From the NCBI GenBank assembly GCA_051861545.1, contig JBIMKP010000001.1:186001-250000 (forward strand): 64,000 nt of DNA, read 5' to 3'. Positions 12,001 to 18,833 of this stretch are shown here, piece by piece. Every line of letters starts with the position of its first letter. Positions within the stretch are counted from its first letter, which is position 1. Position numbers and translations under genes: made by a program. The notes under the pieces were generated by a model. It was not told where the DNA came from, ran no database searches, and was given only the letters and a program-made list of their open reading frames with translations. Source of the stretch: CAISCU01 sp051861545. Its GTDB lineage: Bacteria > Bacteroidota > Bacteroidia > UKL13-3.

Positions 12001-14391
12001 ATTTGAACGAGTAACAGCAATATGATACCATCTATTAGCTGTTGGGAAGACAAAACCTGAATTTACATGAATAACCGCACTATGTAAAATTCTCAAATTC
12101 CCAGAAGGGTCAATATTTAAACTGATACCATTTCCAGTAGAACCATTGTCGAAACCATATGAAAATATAGTTTGATTTGTTATAGATAATGTAGCAGGAT
12201 TAATCCAAGCTTCCATAGTAAAATTTGAAATATGTCCCATAGGCATATTAGCAACAGAAACTCCATCTTGGTTGCCATCAAAAGCCAAACAATTTCCAGG
12301 AGGATTTAGAACATTTAATGTACGAACCTGATTGGTTGGACTAATTGCCCCAGAGCCTGTAAGATTAGATTTATCTGCTCTAACTCTATAGTAATAATTT
12401 AGGTTAGACTGTAAGCCTGTAATTTGTCTTGAAAAAGTTGTATTTCCTGAAACAAAAAATGGAGAACCAGTAATCTGAGTAGTGAAATTTTCATTAGTCG
12501 AGATATCAACAAAATAACCAGTTACTAAACCAACAGGAGCAGCTTCCCAATTTACAGTAAATGAAGATTCGGTAATATTACTAGCTGGTAATATTTTAGG
12601 AATAACCATTGCATAACTTTCAACATAGTTACTAGTTGTAGAAAGGGTTAAACCAAAGTTAATAAGTGTTCCATTATTTGCAGGAGATTTTAAATCTGCT
12701 AAGGCTGTAAGCCCGGTATTGATTGAACCTGCAATACCTTGGTCGAATCTGTAATAATCTACCAAACCGGCTGAGCTTGGGTCAACTTGATTATTCATGT
12801 TAGCCCTAATTTGCTCTTGAGTTCTTACAGTATTCCAAATCCTAAATTCATCTATTCTACCATTAAAATAAGGGTCTGAATACTTTGAACGTCCTAACCA
12901 GTTTTGTGTGGTATTTCCTAAATCTGATGGTTTAATTGTAATTGCATTATTTTCATCAACCAATTCACCATTGATATATAATTTTCCAGTATTGGTTAAG
13001 TCATTTAATGTGATTGCCACATGGTACCATTTGCCAATTTGAAAAGTTTGGTTTGATTGTAATTCTTGGGAAAGAGAGCCATTGTAAATTTCGAAAAAAC
13101 CGGAACCTGAAGGGCCTCTACCAGGTGATGGGGAAAATAACATATACTTAGATGTTCCACTTCCAAAATCAAAAACCCTTTGCCAAGTGTTATTATTATT
13201 CATTAGAAACCAAGTTTCAAAAGTTACATCTTGAAGATTACTAACTATTCCACTTGGCAGTTCTACATAATCATTAGAACCATCCAATGCCAACGCATTT
13301 CCAGGAGCTGAAAAAGGAATTTCAACTGTCACAATTTCAGTGAAATTACCTTGTCCTGTTAGGCTAGTTTTATTTGCTCTAACTCTGAAATAATATCTAC
13401 CTGGCAACAAACCTGTAATAGACTTTGACAATTCAGTTGAAGCCAATGTAAAAGGTGAACCAAGAATTGGATTAGTTAATAATGGATTGGTATAAACTTC
13501 TAAAACATAATTATCAACTGTACCATTCAATGGTGCTAAAAAACTAGCTGTAAATCCATTTGAATTAATTGAATTTGCTTGTAAGCTTCTAGGAACAACA
13601 GCTGCATAACTTTCAACCCAATTACTACTTGTTGAACTTAATCCAAAGCCTAAAAGTGTTCCATTATATGAATTAGCTGTTACATCATTAAGCGTTGTAA
13701 TAGTTGTATTTGCTGAAGCAGCATTTCCTTGATTAAATTTATAATAAGCAAGTAAACCAGTAGGAAGAGTTGAGCTTAAATCAAACATATCGCTTTGAAT
13801 TTCTGCCTGGGTTCTTGCGGTGGTATAAATTCTTACCTCATCAATACTTCCATTTGTAAATTCACTCGAACCATTAAAAGCACCAATAAATCCGTTTGCT
13901 GTTACAACAGGTAAAGCAACATTGGCGGAATTCCTTTGTGCAACTAATTGCCCATCCAAATAGCTTTTGAATCCATTGGTTGTATTTCTTTGCCAAGTCA
14001 TGGCAACATGATGCCACCTGCCATCATTTACTCCAACCCCAACAGGAAGTCCATTACTTGAACCCCCATCGCTTGAAATAATATGTGATTGCGAAGAAGT
14101 ATTACTTCCCCAGCCAGCAAGAATGTAATTGTTTCCATTTTGCAGGCGCACAGCAGATTGGACATTACTTCCTCTAAACCAATACTCAATTGTAATGGCA
14201 GAGTTGTTAGCAGATGTAGCAGCAGTTACCATTGAATTTGGTAAACTTACTCTATCATTGCTACCATCAAAATTTAAAGCATTGCCCGGCTGCTGGGCAA
14301 ACAATGGGCTAATTGAAATAAAAAGTAAACTGTATAAGAACAGCATCCTTTTTGCCCAAAAAAATCTCTTTGCTTGTAAAAAATGTTTCAT
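1..14391 (-). CDS. Giant secreted LamG/fibronectin-III repeat protein (3' end outside window)
   Basis: The reading frame is open from an ATG at 14391 to the left edge, giving 4,797 codons without a stop. It starts with a signal peptide (about residues 1–33, ending LFAQ). Then come six LamG-like (concanavalin A-fold) domains starting near residues 35, 360, 697, 1015, 1349 and 1679, each followed by a fibronectin-III-like linker, so the unit is about 330 residues. Each LamG shows FDGxND near its start, WHH(V/F)A in the middle, (I/V)DE(V/F/I)RI and then a YxFDQG-like motif. Further FN3-like domains follow (about 1910–2335), then LamG 7 (about 2357–2545), a carboxypeptidase-regulatory-like domain (about 2645–2715), about 1,050 residues without a recognised domain, and LamGs 8 and 9 (about 3789–4170). 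The last 600 residues hold two copies of a module containing L(A/G)AFV and RGF(A/S)KV. It is probably an exported adhesin; a type IX sorting signal is expected beyond the edge but not seen. Confidence 0.93.
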   Translation of the reverse strand, partial: MKHFLQAKRFFWAKRMLFLYSLLFISISPLFAQQPGNALNFDGSNDRVSLPNSMVTAATSANNSAITIEYWFRGSNVQSAVRLQNGNNYILAGWGSNTSSQSHIISSDGGSSNGLPVGVGVNDGRWHHVAMTWQRNTTNGFKSYLDGQLVAQRNSANVALPVVTANGFIGAFNGSSEFTNGSIDEVRIYTTARTQAEIQSDMFDLSSTLPTGLLAYYKFNQGNAASANTTITTLNDVTANSYNGTLLGFGLSSTSSNWVESYAAVVPRSLQANSINSNGFTASFLAPLNGTVDNYVLEVYTNPLLTNPILGSPFTLASTELSKSITGLLPGRYYFRVRANKTSLTGQGNFTEIVTVEIPFSAPGNALALDGSNDYVELPSGIVSNLQDVTFETWFLMNNNNTWQRVFDFGSGTSKYMLFSPSPGRGPSGSGFFEIYNGSLSQELQSNQTFQIGKWYHVAITLNDLTNTGKLYINGELVDENNAITIKPSDLGNTTQNWLGRSKYSDPYFNGRIDEFRIWNTVRTQEQIRANMNNQVDPSSAGLVDYYRFDQGIAGSINTGLTALADLKSPANNGTLINFGLTLSTTSNYVESYAMVIPKILPASNITESSFTVNWEAAPVGLVTGYFVDISTNENFTTQITGSPFFVSGNTTFSRQITGLQSNLNYYYRVRADKSNLTGSGAISPTNQVRTLNVLNPPGNCLAFDGNQDGVSVANMPMGHISNFTMEAWINPATLSITNQTIFSYGFDNGSTGNGISLNIDPSGNLRILHSAVIHVNSGFVFPTANRWYHIAVTRSNGLTRVFVNGEQTSTTVTNNPYNPTAFMIGSNNGFRFFNGKMDEFRFYNQALSAEQIKADMSDTVSVLPQNLLAYYNFDQGSPSATNTGFNILTDVSGNNRNGSLLNFALTGSNSNWISSNAMTRAIVLPATNVTSDGFTANWDRPVFASPNAYLLDVSTNTQFTGLVAGSPFTLDSSTFSKVISGLLKGTYYYRVRTNTNGISNQESVSETMKVFINYNPPGNALSLDGSNDLLTIDNATGINNRFADHKITVEGWFLLKALPNPGQMPAIITENYNGAGGYNVLFSIYLHQNKIWGGFHDGNWTAANVEYSFDINKWYHVAATYDKTIIKLYLNGDLIATKNSTMNLPRGSEDWSIGRRWDYNEFINGNFDEIKIYNAALTEEQINLDLRDTGLVLPNKAVVYYNFDQGVSAANNSHILNVLDKSPSGYHANLTNSSLTGTTSNFIESYAIAVPKAHAATDVNPTGFTANWEVSKIGEVNNYLLEVSSTKDFSGLISSAYVLSNTTTSRVFNTLTGGTYYYRVRANNTRTNINQQGGYSRIIKVDVPYTPPGNAMAFDGINDQLKLENATIGNFGTSNWTVEFWMKTSAAKTLQIISKRETCGDGHFWNIGMSANGTLFYELDNASRSQLMQINTNANTKVNDGRWHHVAWVREGINVKVYIDGIVRANNNSNGVIAQGVGNSIDIGALYCYSGHYQGSLDEIRIWYNARTSEQINAAMKAPVDPNAIGLKLYLDFDNGVGGAQNYDQTHVIDKSVSKANARIYNMELEALNTNFVQSYAMVVPTQLEPTEITPNGFKLNWTAPEVGIVSNYFVDVSLSSNFTAPISGSPFNVSGGQTSFSIDGLAPSTFYCRIRANQSGKPYSSEGAPSNVKIVKLEYTPPGNALKFDGTNDFATIPRPISGDFTIEYWMKTNQVGYTGHVTGTGVVDMEVGGAPGDYRNALVGDKITFGLGSNGQDPTLYSNTSVNNGKWYHVALTREKSTGQIRLYVNGNLEANGSSGTGNITASTMITLGSVNTARGSSTRSFNGTIDELRIWNVVRTPAEISEYFKDTVDRNSAGLLTYYNFDQGIADGSNSGVTTLIDIAGSDNGGTLSGFALNGVNSNWVKSYNISVASPSNLTTTTNLCSRIDLNWQLGSTNPTANCEVSVYCDNDNFKQYVYADNELIAIYPFNTTSCFFNVNQTYNGVKLIRGVDYKFTVRTAYAPPLFKYVQTSAPSNISLGRFKPNPEVPSGFTATTNKCDGSVDLGWSWFDINPTNGFVFNRSTDSSMSNPVVTTLSGTVRSYTDAGLQRGQYYYYRIFARNDCYVPNAPDSMFAGVSDTVEIIGGLSPTVPNRPNNIRLFSDSINNVITIRWNDNSDFEEKYSVERTAVGGGTSSFEVNANDTIYEDQMAAACVNYNYSIKVYSGCALNGLSSLGINQTRLTPNLANTFEPGTIYKLKCSKGYFPDRVELNWNNRNNGQLTTIRIYRKVASSTNDSILINSVLAGSGLYVDNTTVAGVMYRYYLVGETQCAGVTRFSNMASDIGFRSPSGVVNGTISYQGGFAVEGARVLVQNTSMYQGGALQFDGVNDYVEIPHQASQNPSNNAITIEAWYKPIVRKSFVIASKIDSLTGGYLLMYDSASNRLAFTIATSVDRQTVYVENPFESFTSYNQITATYASDSIRIYINGIEGATVMTTNTGLGASLGPIYLGSDPNLNIYGFGNMDEVRLWSIAKSKAQIIRDFNRTSGSNNANLFLYLTFDDRFPGLTETYDQSNLNLVFKENHGLLINGCNFSDSIPTSSQLALANYSDKNGGYTIENIRYLGTGQNFLVVPTLGIHTFSPNNKVIFLGDGSQVLNNVDFSDNSSFEFVGRVNYAGTTCPASGAAVLIDNQFVVQNGTIVVSNDSGKFVVRVPIGEHFVSLSQLNHTFSQGRFPPTGTYNFNGPTNAYFVDSTLLKVVGRVVGGLRELNKVPGLGRSKNNIGKAQFNLRTVGQSGINDCFQRQIITNDSTGEYEAYLFPLSYTISNLRLVNNPDPTLLTEPSLNNPNILDLTTVQPPTTVRDTFKTLAFTRVDSTTFNTRMDFKYFVPPVIYVTDLGTKFDSLVNNFAGETSIQINDSVSIPLNQNPFGYPVFQQGKEYNGIVKVVEIYSNADRIETDTLKYDKVPVAGTLSFFNDLATSDDTIRQVNINDGFYPYTFKAGAPNELRNSLSPNYNYTKTFQIQFSPSIGATVSYAPNSTDLVSPLYRAIILGSRPTGTSFTTTGPSLVDFVLRDPPGSASSATWTTSKSFTSVESWGFTDSYGRAISNETDLGSKVVNFVGLGAGVITETEVKANFNLGFSMSLSRTREGEIVKTTSTTTSISTGSDAGSVGAGSDIYYGKASNILFGNSHVIELIDTATCAILDAQAGTSVCIGNPINGYKIGKRTGYFIVPGDVKTTFAYTQDEILTLIIPELEGLRNSLLTSTILNSRGQQKYLPVFNDQSDPKYAQKFASNNDDPIWGGLRSSSTPFDREQKDSIGASYHFRGNSPMETDSIRYYNNQIRLWKNAIARNEREKFLAFTGNSSTSPGGSNLSLGKAAFSQEFSSQLDRTSTESIELNFSEELTTVFGWEFNETGQEMTNTISFEQTKGSSRSSTNSYTNSFAYTLQDGDDGDLISIDVVDPKSGNGHVFRLKAGRTSCPFEGEQRSLFFDPSNDTITSSTLLDEGVLIQPSTAQNDLPKINVQQKTIFNVPAEDEAVFVLELGNLSEGRQDRTYSLRVDQASNPFGAIIKVDGLDPNRDFDVPYGTTLQKTLTIERGPINYDYNNILLILKSSCDDDIFDTVSISARFLPTCTGVTIKSPDDRWVVNNSFNDTLPVLIGGYNYNYGGFKAVHFQYKPAAGNVWYNEKTFFRDTPDVNNMIPIGSPDIFYPFNMRNLPDGKYELRAVTECIAPGYPNSRISSAVLQGTVDRVNPSPFGSPSPGDGILSPNDEISIKFNETIDQSTLSLSNFEVKGVLNKTNLRSNSSLYLDGDNDYAEVPVGLNLQRLPFTIELWHKRGKLGHYVLASQGSDTAASFELGYTADNKLYFKVGEEMVTSNLSLLDTTSFNFVAVAYNADLQIADLYVNNFVVNIGNNRIFNPYESSGKFYIGKASNNNPSYTKGNIYEMRIWSGYRTLVDANNTKSILLNGSEAGLIANWRMDEASGAELKDYARSRNASIVNAQWMMSPRGHAYGFGGNGFITVPTNTFGLSKEMDFTLEFWFKSNQGNNVCLMSNGKGDSSDANPNLKWSIETDSQGRIVLKHNNRSFQATNTNYFDGNWHHFAMVMKRSSNLSAYIDGNLQNSSQAVNFEQFGGGKLWIGSRGWNNAALPIFDSTDMPFTGSVDEIRIWQTSRLLEQIRRDKNNRLTGNESGLVLYLPFESYSEVMGFPILNVTPVDLVSGGTSSFTSVGTSAFNQESPTIKLPRPVQDINFSYSVNNDEIIITPTTSNEFIENVTLDITVKNIKDLNGNTMQSPKTWIAFMDRNQVKWQDDSRSFVKQSLTPMTFTARIINSGGALKEFTIGNLPSWLRATPAFGMISPNSSQDIEFTIDQNLNIGAYEADLTLNTDFGFADKLLVKLKVNGTAPVWNVDPSLYTKSMSIIGQVRINNVISSNSDDILAAFVGEQCRGFAKVTYYEQLDKYLVFMDVYGVNENEQLEFRIWNSATGKTHVDVLPALQFQTNTLVGNVLAPQVFNALDKVNQTIYVKPGWNWISFNLLTPDSNNLGNLFKSVSLSNGAVLKNNEQLAIYDQTQGWTGNLANFNMGMKPEHSYLFYTHSEDTLIVKGVEANPQLRPNSINQGWNYIGYVGQRNLNVNDAFGAFASKQNDLIKGQVQFAVYDSTLGWIGSLTTLMPGRGYQYYANGTGVLRYPRSAMFGKSSNDNTITSKYWKLNPYGFENNMNLIVRVDACNEVLKSGQLLLGAFVNNELRGFSKVTQINNETYSYFLTVAGKYQEQVTFKLLHESTGEVFPIQTELVFEPNALKGSLTSPI

Positions 14392-14623
14392 ATAAATGAT
14401 AAAAATATTTGATACTATTTTATCATTAATAAGTCAGCTAGTTAAAATTTTAGCTCAAAAAGCCATTTTTTGGGTACCAAATGTTAAAATTATGGCACAA
14501 AAATCTTGACCAAAATCAATTTTTACATTCTATTTATTAAAAAAATCTACATGAAACATCTTAAAAATCACCTTAAAACTATAATTCTTTATAAATTTTT
14601 AAGAAGTATAAAAGGCTATGTAT

Positions 14624-16483
14624 TTAAACATGAATTCCTTTAAAAGTAAAAATATAAGCAACACCAGCATCAGAACTTGTTTTTGAAAAGGATCCATCCA
14701 ATTGTTTAATTAATCCGCTAATTAACATCGTTCCTAATCCTTCATGTTTTATTCCACTGTCTTCCTGAATACCAATTCCGTTGTCAGAATAAATCATTTC
14801 AAAGCCAGCATTGGTATTAACTAATTTCAAAATGATGTTTCCTGTACTTCTGCCACCAAAAGCATATTTAAAGGAATTGGTTAAAAGTTCATTTGTTATT
14901 AAAGCAAGAGGAATCAAAGTATCAATATTAATTTTAACAGCTTCACAATGAATGTTTGAGCCAATCTCCTTATCACTCATTTTATAGGCACTATTTACTG
15001 TTTTATATAAATTTTCGAAATAACTCTGACAATTAATAGTTGTTAAATCTTCCTGCTCGTATAAATTAATATGAACCAATGCCATACTGTTGATTCTACT
15101 TTTGGCATCTTTAAAAATTTCAAGCATTTTTTCGTCTTTAATACTTCGCTTTTGCAAGTCTAAAATCCCAGAAATAACAGACAAATTGTTTTTCACTCTA
15201 TGATGAATTTCTTTGATAAGAATGGTTTTCTCATCGTTTTGAGCTTTAATTATTGCTGTTGATTTTTTATTAATACTATAAGCTCTATACAAAACAAAAG
15301 TGATGATTAACAAAACTACAATTCCTGATATTGTAAATAAAATAATGAGGTTCTGACGTTTCATTGATTCTACTTGTAATACTTCCTTCTCATAAGTTTC
15401 TTTATCAAATTCTAACTTTGCCTGCATACGCGCTGCATCCTTATAATGCTTCTGACTTCTTATACTGTCATTAAACAATTCAGAAAGTTCCTTAAAATAC
15501 AAAGCTGAATCATATCTTTTATCAGCTTTATAATAAATACATAATTGGTCAGCAGCTTGAATTCCTATAAATAATTGTTTTGCTTTTAAACCTAAAGCTA
15601 AAGCCTCATAAGACTTTTGAATAGCCTCTTTAACATTCCCCATTTTAAAAAGAGAAAACGACATAATATTGGGTAGTTGTGGTGAATGAATACCATATCT
15701 TTTATCGAGACTATCAGCAATTTGAATATACTTCCAAGCAGAATTTATATCGGTTTTATAAAGAAGCCAACTCAAACGCTGGTAAGCAAAAACTAAATTT
15801 CTATATGCATTAATTTGTTTCGATAAATCGATTGCTTTGTTATGGAAATAAACCGAAGAATCAAAATCATAAGGTTCACTTTGCCTACTAGCTGCTCTTG
15901 TGAAATGTAAGGCCGCTATTTCTCTATATTTTATAGCTAGGTTATAAGTATTACCAACAGTTTTATAGTAACTAATGCATTCATGAGTTTGAGAAAAAGC
16001 TTCCTTATAGTTTTCCATTCCATTGTTTACCATAATAATTTTTTCCAAAACCAAATAGTAAACATCATTGTCTTTTATTGCCCTAGCACGATTTAACAAA
16101 TCTAAATATTTATCCATTGTACTCGAAGGATTAGTCCTTCTAGATAATTCCAACAAACCTGTTTCTGCTCTAATTAGATCTGATTCTGATTGTAAATTTT
16201 CAAAAATTTGCTTTGCGTTATTGTAATAAAAATCTATTGAATCAATTTCATTTATAAACAAATATTCGTCGGCAATAGCTAAATTAAATTTAGCTTTATA
16301 ATAAGTGTTATTCTCTTTGGTTGATGTATATAAACCTTCCCTTAACAATTCAAAACACAATTTAGAATTGCTGATAGCTGATGCTGAAGAAGCCTTTTTA
16401 AGTAGTTGTTTAAGCGCTATATCATTGGCCCAAACATGTGAGCTAAATAGAATAAAAAATAAAATTAGATAATTTTTTTTCAT
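14624..16483 (-). CDS. TPR-containing sensor histidine kinase (HisKA_2 type)
   Basis: This 619-residue protein has a signal peptide (residues 1–19), a region of TPR-like helical repeats (about 25–350), a short coiled coil, one membrane segment (about 378–400) and a cytoplasmic kinase. The H-box HHRVKNN lies at 427–433, which is the HisKA_2/HWE-like form. The ATPase part has TNELLTNSFKYAF (N-box), DNGIG (G1) and GLGTMLI (G2). The sensing part is therefore periplasmic TPRs and the output is phosphotransfer, most likely to the response regulator encoded 87 bp upstream on the same strand. The gene lies 232 bp upstream of the giant LamG gene, also on the same strand. The ligand is unknown. Confidence 0.93.
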   Translation of the reverse strand: MKKNYLILFFILFSSHVWANDIALKQLLKKASSASAISNSKLCFELLREGLYTSTKENNTYYKAKFNLAIADEYLFINEIDSIDFYYNNAKQIFENLQSESDLIRAETGLLELSRRTNPSSTMDKYLDLLNRARAIKDNDVYYLVLEKIIMVNNGMENYKEAFSQTHECISYYKTVGNTYNLAIKYREIAALHFTRAASRQSEPYDFDSSVYFHNKAIDLSKQINAYRNLVFAYQRLSWLLYKTDINSAWKYIQIADSLDKRYGIHSPQLPNIMSFSLFKMGNVKEAIQKSYEALALGLKAKQLFIGIQAADQLCIYYKADKRYDSALYFKELSELFNDSIRSQKHYKDAARMQAKLEFDKETYEKEVLQVESMKRQNLIILFTISGIVVLLIITFVLYRAYSINKKSTAIIKAQNDEKTILIKEIHHRVKNNLSVISGILDLQKRSIKDEKMLEIFKDAKSRINSMALVHINLYEQEDLTTINCQSYFENLYKTVNSAYKMSDKEIGSNIHCEAVKINIDTLIPLALITNELLTNSFKYAFGGRSTGNIILKLVNTNAGFEMIYSDNGIGIQEDSGIKHEGLGTMLISGLIKQLDGSFSKTSSDAGVAYIFTFKGIHV

Positions 16484-16570
16484 TAGAAATGACAGGAAAT
16501 TATATTTACTGTCGGATTTAAAGGGTGATAAAATGGATTTTCCTTAGACAAAAATGTTTCAATAAAAGGC

Positions 16571-17299
16571 TCAACTGATAGTCTTTATATTTATCAATAA
16601 ATCATCTCTGTAGTTTCTGCCAATAGGAATTTGTTGTTTATTTACCACAACAAAATCACCATTAATTATTTCTAAAAAATTTGAATTGATACAATAACTT
16701 CTATGAATTCTAATAAAATTATATGTTTTTAATTGTGAAAATAGGCTCTCTAAACTAGTTCTAATGCTAAATTTTTGTTCAGATTTTGTATAAATATTCA
16801 TGAGTTTACCATCTGCTTCAAAATATACAATATCAGCAATATCAACCCTAAAATATTTGGCACCCAATTTCACAAAAAAACTATCCTTAAAAATATTTAG
16901 CTTTTCTATTTCTAATGACTCATTTTTATTCTCCGACGCCAAAGCAATTTCAATAGCAGAATAAATATCCTCTTCGGTAAAGGGTTTAATTAAATATGAT
17001 TTGGGAAAAGTTTGCTTTGCCTCAAAAATCGTTGCTTTATCGGCATTACTTGTAAGAAAAATAAAAGGAATATGAATTTGCTCATTTATAAATTTTGCTA
17101 CTTCAATTCCCTCTTGTTTGCCACTTAAGTTTATATCAAGAACTGCTAAATCAATCTCTTGTGTTGTTAATGCTTCAATTGCATCTTTTTTTGTTCCTAC
17201 TGGATTTAAAGGCTGATAACCCAAATCCTCCAAAATCATTTTTAGATTACTGGCGATAATAAACTCATCTTCAACAATTAAAATCCTCAAATTCTCCAT
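16571..17299 (-). CDS. LytTR-family response regulator
   Basis: A 242-residue regulator with an N-terminal receiver domain and a C-terminal LytTR DNA-binding domain (about the last 100 residues, with FIRIHRSYCIN). The receiver shows the acidic pair VEDE, the phosphorylatable Asp in LAVLDINL, the Ser/Thr in FLTSN and the Lys in LIKPF. I chose the ATG at 17299 (MENLRILIVEDE) because receiver domains begin this way; an in-frame start 13 codons upstream at 17338 would add a non-homologous leader. It is followed by the histidine kinase gene, so the two form a two-component pair. Target genes cannot be read from the sequence; the giant LamG gene downstream is a candidate by position only. Confidence 0.93.
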   Translation of the reverse strand: MENLRILIVEDEFIIASNLKMILEDLGYQPLNPVGTKKDAIEALTTQEIDLAVLDINLSGKQEGIEVAKFINEQIHIPFIFLTSNADKATIFEAKQTFPKSYLIKPFTEEDIYSAIEIALASENKNESLEIEKLNIFKDSFFVKLGAKYFRVDIADIVYFEADGKLMNIYTKSEQKFSIRTSLESLFSQLKTYNFIRIHRSYCINSNFLEIINGDFVVVNKQQIPIGRNYRDDLLINIKTIS

Positions 17300-17496
17300 T
17301 ATGCAATTTTTAAATAAAGATTGTACAATTCTTTTCAAGGCAAATAAGCAACAAAAAAAACATAAAAACTTTACTAAAGATAGATTACAAGTAAAAAATT
17401 GACTGAAAATCAGACTTAAGCACCAATAAACTAGTTTTAAAATCAGACAAAATTTCTTTCTACCTTTCCAATGCTTTGCTTATTTTCGCCACCCAA

Positions 17497-18342
17497 ATGG
17501 CATTAGATCAATTAGAGGAAGATTTAGGAGTTGAACAAAAGGAAATGAGTTTTTTCGACCATATAGATGAGTTGAGAAAACACATTATTCGTTCGGTGGC
17601 GGCAGTTTTAATTTGTGCAATTGTCATTTTCTTCAATAAACATTTTCTTTTCGACGTAGTTCTTTTCGGACCAATTCACACCGATTTCTGGACCTACAGA
17701 ATGATGTGTAAATTAAGTAACGAATTACTTGGAAACGATTTGTATTGTGTAAAAGATATCGGTTTTGTGCTTTCGAACATCGATATAACAGGACAGTTCA
17801 CCCAACATTTATTTATCTCATTTGTAGCAGGAATTGTCATTGCTTTCCCTTTTGTTTTGTGGCAATTATGGGCTTTTATTAAACCAGCCTTAAATGAAAG
17901 AGAAATTAAATATGCCAGAGGTTTGGTGTTTTTTAGTTCGATGTTATTCAATATTGGAATTGCATTTGGTTATTTTATTTTATCTCCTCTTTCCATACAA
18001 TTTTTGGGTTCTTACCAAGTAAGTGAAATGGTAAGTAATGAAATCAACCTAGAGTCTTACGTTTCGTTTGTTTCAACATTAACATTTGCTTGTGGTTTGA
18101 TTTTTGAAATGCCAATACTTGTTTATTTCCTTGCAAAAATTGGTATTTTAAGCAGTGGAACTATGACGAAATTCAGGAGATATGCATTGGTTGTAATCTT
18201 GATTCTAGCTGGTATCCTCACTCCTTCTCCTGATATGGCAAGTCAGATTATGATGGCAGTTCCTCTTTATGGTTTGTATGAACTAAGTATTTTAGTTGCA
18301 AAACGTGTAGAGGCAAACAAAGAAAAAGATCGTTATAGATAA
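17497..18342 (+). CDS. tatC: Sec-independent protein translocase TatC
   Basis: A 281-residue polytopic membrane protein, the core receptor of the twin-arginine export pathway. The N-terminal signature MSFFDHIDELRKHIIRS precedes the first membrane segment, and the remaining segments fit the usual six-helix TatC, with FVLWQLWAFIKPALNEREIK after a membrane span. I place the start at the ATG at 17497 (MALDQLEED). An in-frame TTG at 17476 would add seven residues, but it lies in a TTTGCTTATTTTCG stretch that looks like a degenerate Bacteroidota promoter. It is the first gene of a plus-strand run (tatC–rpiB–meaB–FMN reductase) with gaps of 41, 21 and 5 bp. No tatA is visible in this window. Confidence 0.95.
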   Translation: MALDQLEEDLGVEQKEMSFFDHIDELRKHIIRSVAAVLICAIVIFFNKHFLFDVVLFGPIHTDFWTYRMMCKLSNELLGNDLYCVKDIGFVLSNIDITGQFTQHLFISFVAGIVIAFPFVLWQLWAFIKPALNEREIKYARGLVFFSSMLFNIGIAFGYFILSPLSIQFLGSYQVSEMVSNEINLESYVSFVSTLTFACGLIFEMPILVYFLAKIGILSSGTMTKFRRYALVVILILAGILTPSPDMASQIMMAVPLYGLYELSILVAKRVEANKEKDRYR

Positions 18343-18383
18343 GCCAATTTAGGTTTCGTTTTTAAACTTCAATATTATAAATT

Positions 18384-18812
18384 ATGAAAATATCTATTGG
18401 TAACGACCACGCAGGTTTTGATTACAAAGAAGCTATTAAAGCAAGCCTAATTGCTGCTGGTCATGAAGTTACTGACCATGGAACTTATGGTTTAGATTCT
18501 GTTGATTATCCTGATTTTGCGCATCCTTTGGCAACGTCTGTTGAAAGCGGAAATACTGATTTAGGAATTCTTATTTGTGGTAGCGGAAATGGTGTTTGTA
18601 TGACTGCCAATAAACACCAAGGAATTAGAGCTGCTCTTTGCTGGAATGTAGAATTGGGAGCTTTAGCAAGACAACATAACAATGCCAATGTAATTTGTTT
18701 ACCTGCTAGATTTATTTCTTTAGAGTTGGCTCAAGAAATCACCAATACTTTTATCACTACCGATTTTGAAGGTGGAAGACACGCTAATCGTGTAAATAAA
18801 ATTTCTTGCTAA
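18384..18812 (+). CDS. rpiB: Ribose 5-phosphate isomerase B
   Basis: A 142-residue RpiB/LacAB-family sugar isomerase that interconverts ribose 5-phosphate and ribulose 5-phosphate in the non-oxidative pentose phosphate pathway. The N-terminus (GNDHAGFDYK) carries the phosphate/substrate-binding Asp-His, and LICGSGNG holds the Cys that acts as the catalytic base in RpiB. RQHNNANV supplies the later conserved His-Asn, and GGRHANRV is the usual C-terminal motif. The length matches the family. It sits 41 bp after tatC and 21 bp before meaB and is probably cotranscribed with them. Confidence 0.95.
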   Translation: MKISIGNDHAGFDYKEAIKASLIAAGHEVTDHGTYGLDSVDYPDFAHPLATSVESGNTDLGILICGSGNGVCMTANKHQGIRAALCWNVELGALARQHNNANVICLPARFISLELAQEITNTFITTDFEGGRHANRVNKISC

Positions 18813-18833
18813 TACATTTAGTTTCAAAAACAC

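Noticed and set aside
1730..14395. Many plus-strand frames of 60–110 codons (for example at 1730–2062, 5150–5386, 11579–11779, 14129–14395)
   Set aside because: They are antisense to the continuous minus-strand giant gene, have no recognisable domains and reflect its codon bias.
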